DNA from: Lutispora sp.
Lineage (GTDB): Bacteria; Bacillota; Clostridia; Lutisporales; Lutisporaceae
Assembly (NCBI GenBank): GCA_030834765.1
Contig: JAUQXG010000401.1
Span: forward strand, 1 to 10,470
Direction of reading: 5' to 3'
DNA: 10,470 nt
Shown: positions 7,110 through 10,470 of the stretch, piece by piece
Numbering within the stretch: the first letter of the stretch is position 1
Layout of the letters: each line of letters starts with the position of its first letter
Made by a program: the position numbers and the translations under genes
The notes under the pieces: model-generated
What the model was told of the DNA's origin: nothing
The model's database searches: none
What the model saw: only the letters and a program-made list of their open reading frames with translations

Positions 7110-8051
7110 ATGAAAGATCCTTACTTATATGATGATATTCCTGTTCTTAAAAATAAACTTAACATTAGAAATGCAGATGATTTAGAAAAAGCTGAGAGTA
7201 ATATAACCTATGTAAAATTTATTGATGTTGATAGGGATATGGAGAGCCAAAGGTTTGACTTTAATCATCTGAAAGCAATACATAAATATATTTTTGAGGA
7301 TATATACGAATGGGCAGGAAAACCAAGGATAATGAATATTGAGAAGGCGGAAGATGTGTTAAATGGGAAAAGTGTTAATTACTGTGATTATAAACTTATA
7401 GAAAAAGAATAAAATGAATCAATAAAAGATTTGAAATCTGTAAATTGGAAAGTTCTTAATATTGATGAAAGGGCAGAATTGTTTGCAATAAAGATTGCAA
7501 AACTTTGGCAAGTGCACCCTTTTAGAGAAGGCAATAGTAGGACTACTATGACGTTTGCAGCTCAATTTGCAGAATCAAAGAATATCACATTAGATAAAGA
7601 AATATTTAGGAAGTATTCTGATTACGTTAGAAAATCATTGGTGTTATCATCTATTGGTGAGTATTCAGAATATAAATATCTAACTAAAATTTTAAAGGAT
7701 TCAATGCAAATAGGACAAAATGAGAAAAAAGATATTGATTTGCTTGAAAAAATAAATTATAAAACTATAAGGGATGAAATCAAAAAGGTATTTGAGGCAG
7801 AGATCACAGATATAAATATGATTTCACAGGGTGATGTAAAAATATTATATGAATTTCATCAGAAATTTCCAGATGTAAAGGCATATGAAGACATAAGGAA
7901 ATTGAAAAAAACCTTTGAAATTAAGGCAACGAACATTAACCCTGATCCCACAATAAAGCTAATATCTAAAGCTCTAGAGATAATAGGTAAGCTAATAAAA
8001 AAATCTAAATCAATAGAAAAGAGCGGCATTAGCTTTGATAGAGATATGTAA
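7110..8051 (+). pseudogene. Fic-family AMP-transferase toxin, interrupted by an in-frame TAA
   Basis: Start ATG 7110 follows AGGACGGTGA (7094-7103). The frame encodes 100 residues, stops at TAA 7410-7412, and continues in the same frame to 8051; read through, it would be about 313 positions. The 5' part carries the Fic N-terminal helices and a segment typical of Fic proteins (IHKYIFEDIYEWAGKPR). The 3' part carries the catalytic motif HPFREGNSRT, His136 to Thr145 in joined numbering, matching HPFx(D/E)GN(G/S)R. The frame is uninterrupted elsewhere, so a single base change (such as CAA or GAA to TAA) would explain the break. The C-terminal ~100 residues are helical and unassigned, with no BID domain evident. 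Fic enzymes of VbhT type transfer AMP to DNA gyrase and topoisomerase IV. With the stop, the first product lacks the catalytic motif; a restart at TTG 7431 would lack the N-terminal part and has no clear ribosome binding site. A sequencing error is possible. Confidence 0.85.
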
Positions 8052-8054
8052 AAT

Positions 8055-8079
8055 AAGTGTTCAGATAGAACGCTTTTTT
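8055..8079 (+). terminator. Intrinsic terminator of the Fic cassette
   Basis: An 8-bp stem (AAGTGTTC at 8055-8062 with GAACGCTT at 8068-8075, one G-U pair, loop AGATA) runs into T's to 8079. It starts four bases after the Fic stop codon. Confidence 0.75.
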
Positions 8080-8136
8080 ATTGGTGATGAAAGGGCTATA
8101 CGGGTATCGAGGTTAATTAAGCAATTTTAGAAGAGC

Positions 8137-8177
8137 AATGGATTACTTATCTATATAGATAAGCAGTCCATTTTTTT
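8137..8177 (+). terminator. Second, long terminator-like hairpin before topB
   Basis: A 17-bp imperfect stem (8137-8153 with 8156-8172; one G-U pair and one mismatch, very tight loop) is followed by a T-run at 8171-8177. It would stop read-through from the cassette. Between this and the first terminator (about 8080-8136) I see no gene or clear site. It leaves only about 36 bases before topB, so either topB has a compact AT-rich promoter there that I cannot define, or the hairpin is leaky or regulated. Confidence 0.65.
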
Positions 8178-8213
8178 ATAAATTTAAAGAATATAAAAGA
8201 AAGGGGAACTATC

Positions 8214-10343
8214 ATGTCAAAAAAATTAGTAATAGCTGAGAAGCCGTCCGTAGCTATAGATTATGCTTCAGCACTTAATGTAAAAACTAGAAAGGATGGG
8301 TACTTAGAAAATGACAGCTACATAATAACCTGGGCTTTCGGACACTTATTCGGTCTTCAGGAGCCTGAAGATTATGATGAAAAGTATAAAGAGTGGAAGC
8401 TTGACCTATTGCCAATCATACCACAACAATTCGGATTGAAGATTAATGACAATCCAGGGGCAAAGAAACAATACAAAACCATAAAGGAGTTGATAGAAAG
8501 ATCTGATGTAGAAGGTGTAGTAATAGGTACAGATGCTGGACGAGAGGGAGAGCTTATAGGGAGATATATACTATTAAGTTCAAGAACTAAGAAGCCTGTA
8601 TATAGATTATGGCTGAACAGCTTGACAGACAATGACATCAAAAAAGGATTTGAGAAGTTACAGCCAATAAAAGAATATGACAATATATTTTATTCAGCCC
8701 AAGCTAGAGCAGAATGTGATTGGCTGCTTGGTATCAATTTCAGCAGAGCATATAAATGCAAATATGGTGGAAAAGGTGTGAAAGTTTCAATAGGAAGATG
8801 TAAGACTCCTATTCTAGCACTTATATGCAAAAGAGATGAAGAAATAGCAAACTTTAAAACTCAAAATTATTATGAGGTGATGTGCGAATACCAAGAAGGT
8901 TATAAAGGGCTATGGTACCTAGACGAAACAAGTAGGATCAACAAAAAGGAAGATGCAGAAAAAATAGTAAATTCGGTTCAAGGAAAGGACGGTGAAGTAA
9001 AAAGAATTAAGAAAGAAAAGAAGAAACAACCTCATCCAATGCTATATAACCTTACTAATCTTCAAAGAGCTTTAAACAGAAAATATGGATACACAGCTCA
9101 AGAGGTGCTGGATACTATGCAGTCCCTTTATGAAAAGCATAAAATACTATCCTATCCTAGAACATCTAGCAGACATATAACGGAGAGCATGGTAGGAGAG
9201 CTGCCACAAATCATAGAGAGTGTGAGATTTGGTAAATTTAAACCATATGCAGATTATATTTTAGCCATGAACAAGCTTCCAATCACGAAAAGGCTTGCTG
9301 ATGACAGTATGGTTTCTGACCATACTGCAATCATTCCAGTTAACAATAAAAATATAGAAAGCGTATACAGCAGCATATCGGAAAAAGAAAGAAATGTATT
9401 TGATGAAGCAACTCTGGTCCTTCTAGCAGCATTTTACGGTGACTATGAATACGAAAGCACCACAGTTATAACCGATGTAAATTCCAATACCTTTAACACA
9501 AAAGGAATAACAGTTATAAAAGATGGATGGAAAAGTGTATATAAAGAGACAGAAGAAAGCGAAGATGAAGAAACCTTAGAGAAGCTTCCTGAATTAAAAG
9601 AAGGACAGCTAGTACAAGTAAGAAATGCATCTATAATAGAAAAAAAGACAAAGCCTCCACAAAAATATACAGAAAACTCACTCCTGCAGATGATGGAAAA
9701 TCCATCAGGATTAATAGATGAAGATTATTTGAAAAAAGCAATAAAAGGTCATGGAATAGGCACTGATGCAACCAGAGCGAGCTTCATAGAGGATCTGATA
9801 AAAAGAGACTATGTAAAAAGAAACAAGAAAAACATAATCGCCACTGATCTAGGCAAGGACATAATAACTATGGTAAATATAGAGCAGTTGAAAAGCCCTG
9901 ATATGACAGCTGAATGGGAATACAACCTGGAAAAAATAGCAGCTGGTGAAATAACAAAAGGTCAGTTTATGGAAGAAAGGCTTACTTTTATAACAGATGG
10001 AATAGAACAGATAAAAAATGATAGCTCAGGAAAGAGAATATCAAAAGAAGAAAATGTTATGGATTCAATAATATTAGGACAATGCCCAAAATGCAAGGAA
10101 GGTGATATAGTAGAAAACAAAATTGGCTATGGCTGCACGAAATATAAAGAAGGCTGCAAGTTCTTTATCAATAAAGAAATATGCAAAAAGAAAATATCTG
10201 AAGCACAAGTAAAAAAATTAGTTAAAAGCGGAAAAACAGATGTAATGAAAGGCTTCAAAAGTAAAGAGCAAAAAGAATTTGATGCAGCTTTGAAACTGGA
10301 TGAAAACTACATGGTAAAATTTGATTTCACAAAAAATAAATAA
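8214..10343 (+). CDS. topB: DNA topoisomerase III (type IA), element-borne TopB
   Basis: The 709-residue protein starts at ATG 8214, eight bases after AAAGGGG. The TOPRIM domain begins with LVIAEKPSVA (E9, K10) and contains GTDAGREGELIGR with D107, E111 and E113; Gly109 stands where many type IA enzymes have the second Asp of DxD, a variant I recall from other Firmicute and plasmid TopB proteins. SAQARAECDWLLGINFSRAY is a typical conserved segment. The catalytic tyrosine is Y314 in ILSYPRTSS, and DHTAIIPV follows. A C-terminal zinc ribbon has C624, C627, C641 and C648, with a TopB-type C-terminal repeat after it. The length fits the ~700-residue family. The enzyme cleaves single strands and decatenates DNA; many conjugative elements carry their own copy, probably for transfer or replication intermediates. 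It acts in the cytoplasm. Confidence 0.93.
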   Translation: MSKKLVIAEKPSVAIDYASALNVKTRKDGYLENDSYIITWAFGHLFGLQEPEDYDEKYKEWKLDLLPIIPQQFGLKINDNPGAKKQYKTIKELIERSDVEGVVIGTDAGREGELIGRYILLSSRTKKPVYRLWLNSLTDNDIKKGFEKLQPIKEYDNIFYSAQARAECDWLLGINFSRAYKCKYGGKGVKVSIGRCKTPILALICKRDEEIANFKTQNYYEVMCEYQEGYKGLWYLDETSRINKKEDAEKIVNSVQGKDGEVKRIKKEKKKQPHPMLYNLTNLQRALNRKYGYTAQEVLDTMQSLYEKHKILSYPRTSSRHITESMVGELPQIIESVRFGKFKPYADYILAMNKLPITKRLADDSMVSDHTAIIPVNNKNIESVYSSISEKERNVFDEATLVLLAAFYGDYEYESTTVITDVNSNTFNTKGITVIKDGWKSVYKETEESEDEETLEKLPELKEGQLVQVRNASIIEKKTKPPQKYTENSLLQMMENPSGLIDEDYLKKAIKGHGIGTDATRASFIEDLIKRDYVKRNKKNIIATDLGKDIITMVNIEQLKSPDMTAEWEYNLEKIAAGEITKGQFMEERLTFITDGIEQIKNDSSGKRISKEENVMDSIILGQCPKCKEGDIVENKIGYGCTKYKEGCKFFINKEICKKKISEAQVKKLVKSGKTDVMKGFKSKEQKEFDAALKLDENYMVKFDFTKNK

Positions 10344-10358
10344 ATGGAGGTATTATGA

Positions 10359-10470
10359 ATGAAAAAATATATAAATAAAGCAGTAGCTAAAAGAGCAGCT
10401 GTTTATTTTATTGCAGCAATCTCTCTTGTTGGCAGCATATTTGCAGATCCCAAAACTGATATTACAGGAA
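10359..10470 (+). CDS. Secreted protein with signal peptide, 5' part only
   Basis: ATG 10359 lies eight bases after TGGAGG (10345-10350) and 15 bases after the topB stop, so the gene is probably in the same transcript. Thirty-seven codons are visible. The N-terminus is basic (MKKYINKAVAKR), followed by a hydrophobic core (AAVYFIAAISLVGSIFA) and a probable signal peptidase I site after SIFA before Asp. There is no lipobox Cys. The mature protein is outside the window and its family cannot be named; position suggests a cell-surface or transfer-channel component. An overlapping ATG at 10355 opens only a 7-codon frame and sits too close to the ribosome binding site. Confidence 0.75.
   Translation, partial: MKKYINKAVAKRAAVYFIAAISLVGSIFADPKTDITG

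Noticed and set aside
10355..10378. Seven-codon frame starting at ATG 10355
   Set aside because: Its start is only four bases from the ribosome binding site, it ends at once, and the ATG at 10359 opens a convincing signal peptide.
1..10470. CRISPR array, tRNA, rRNA or insertion sequence
   Set aside because: No regularly spaced repeats, no tRNA-like cloverleaf, no rRNA segments and no transposase or terminal inverted repeat pair were seen by reading the sequence.

Overview
The window is AT-rich, almost fully coding on the + strand, and has strong purine-rich ribosome binding sites. Codon choice (AGA, ATA and AAA favoured) and the protein families point to a low-GC Firmicute, most likely an anaerobic member of the Clostridia or Tissierellia. 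This taxonomic guess is an inference. The content is the mobilisation and coupling part of a conjugative plasmid or integrative conjugative element, with an addiction-type cassette embedded in it.

Layout. Bases 1-2909 hold the 3' part of a very large protein that enters from the left. It carries about six winged-helix-like repeats, an acidic linker, and a C-terminal domain resembling the replication-relaxation (Replic_Relax) / PD-(D/E)XK-like fold; it is probably the C-terminal part of a large MobL/MobP-type relaxase. A second, smaller protein with a winged-helix N-terminus follows (2922-4091). Next is a 325-base non-coding region (4092-4416). It has a GC-rich nested inverted repeat, a candidate oriT, and then a 19-bp inverted repeat with three TGGGTCA boxes over a promoter. 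That promoter drives a small ribbon-helix-helix-like protein (4417-4704) and a VirD4/TraG-type coupling ATPase (4709-6799).

Bases about 6800-8080 are a self-contained cassette with its own extended -10 promoter and terminator: a VbhA-like antitoxin, a perfect 40-bp palindrome over the antitoxin stop codon, and a Fic-family toxin gene broken by one in-frame TAA. A second terminator-like hairpin separates the cassette from topB, a type IA DNA topoisomerase III gene (8214-10343). The start of a secreted protein with a clear signal peptide runs off the right edge (10359-10470).

How the parts could work together: the relaxase, the RHH-like protein and possibly the second winged-helix protein would assemble at the candidate oriT. 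The coupling ATPase would carry the nicked strand to a type IV secretion channel encoded outside the window, and TopB would relieve topological problems during transfer or replication. The Fic cassette looks like a later passenger whose toxin is now dead or conditionally silenced. The most unusual signals are the broken Fic with its palindrome and altered antitoxin motif, the candidate oriT with its operator-like repeats, and the multi-winged-helix plus nuclease-like tail of the relaxase.
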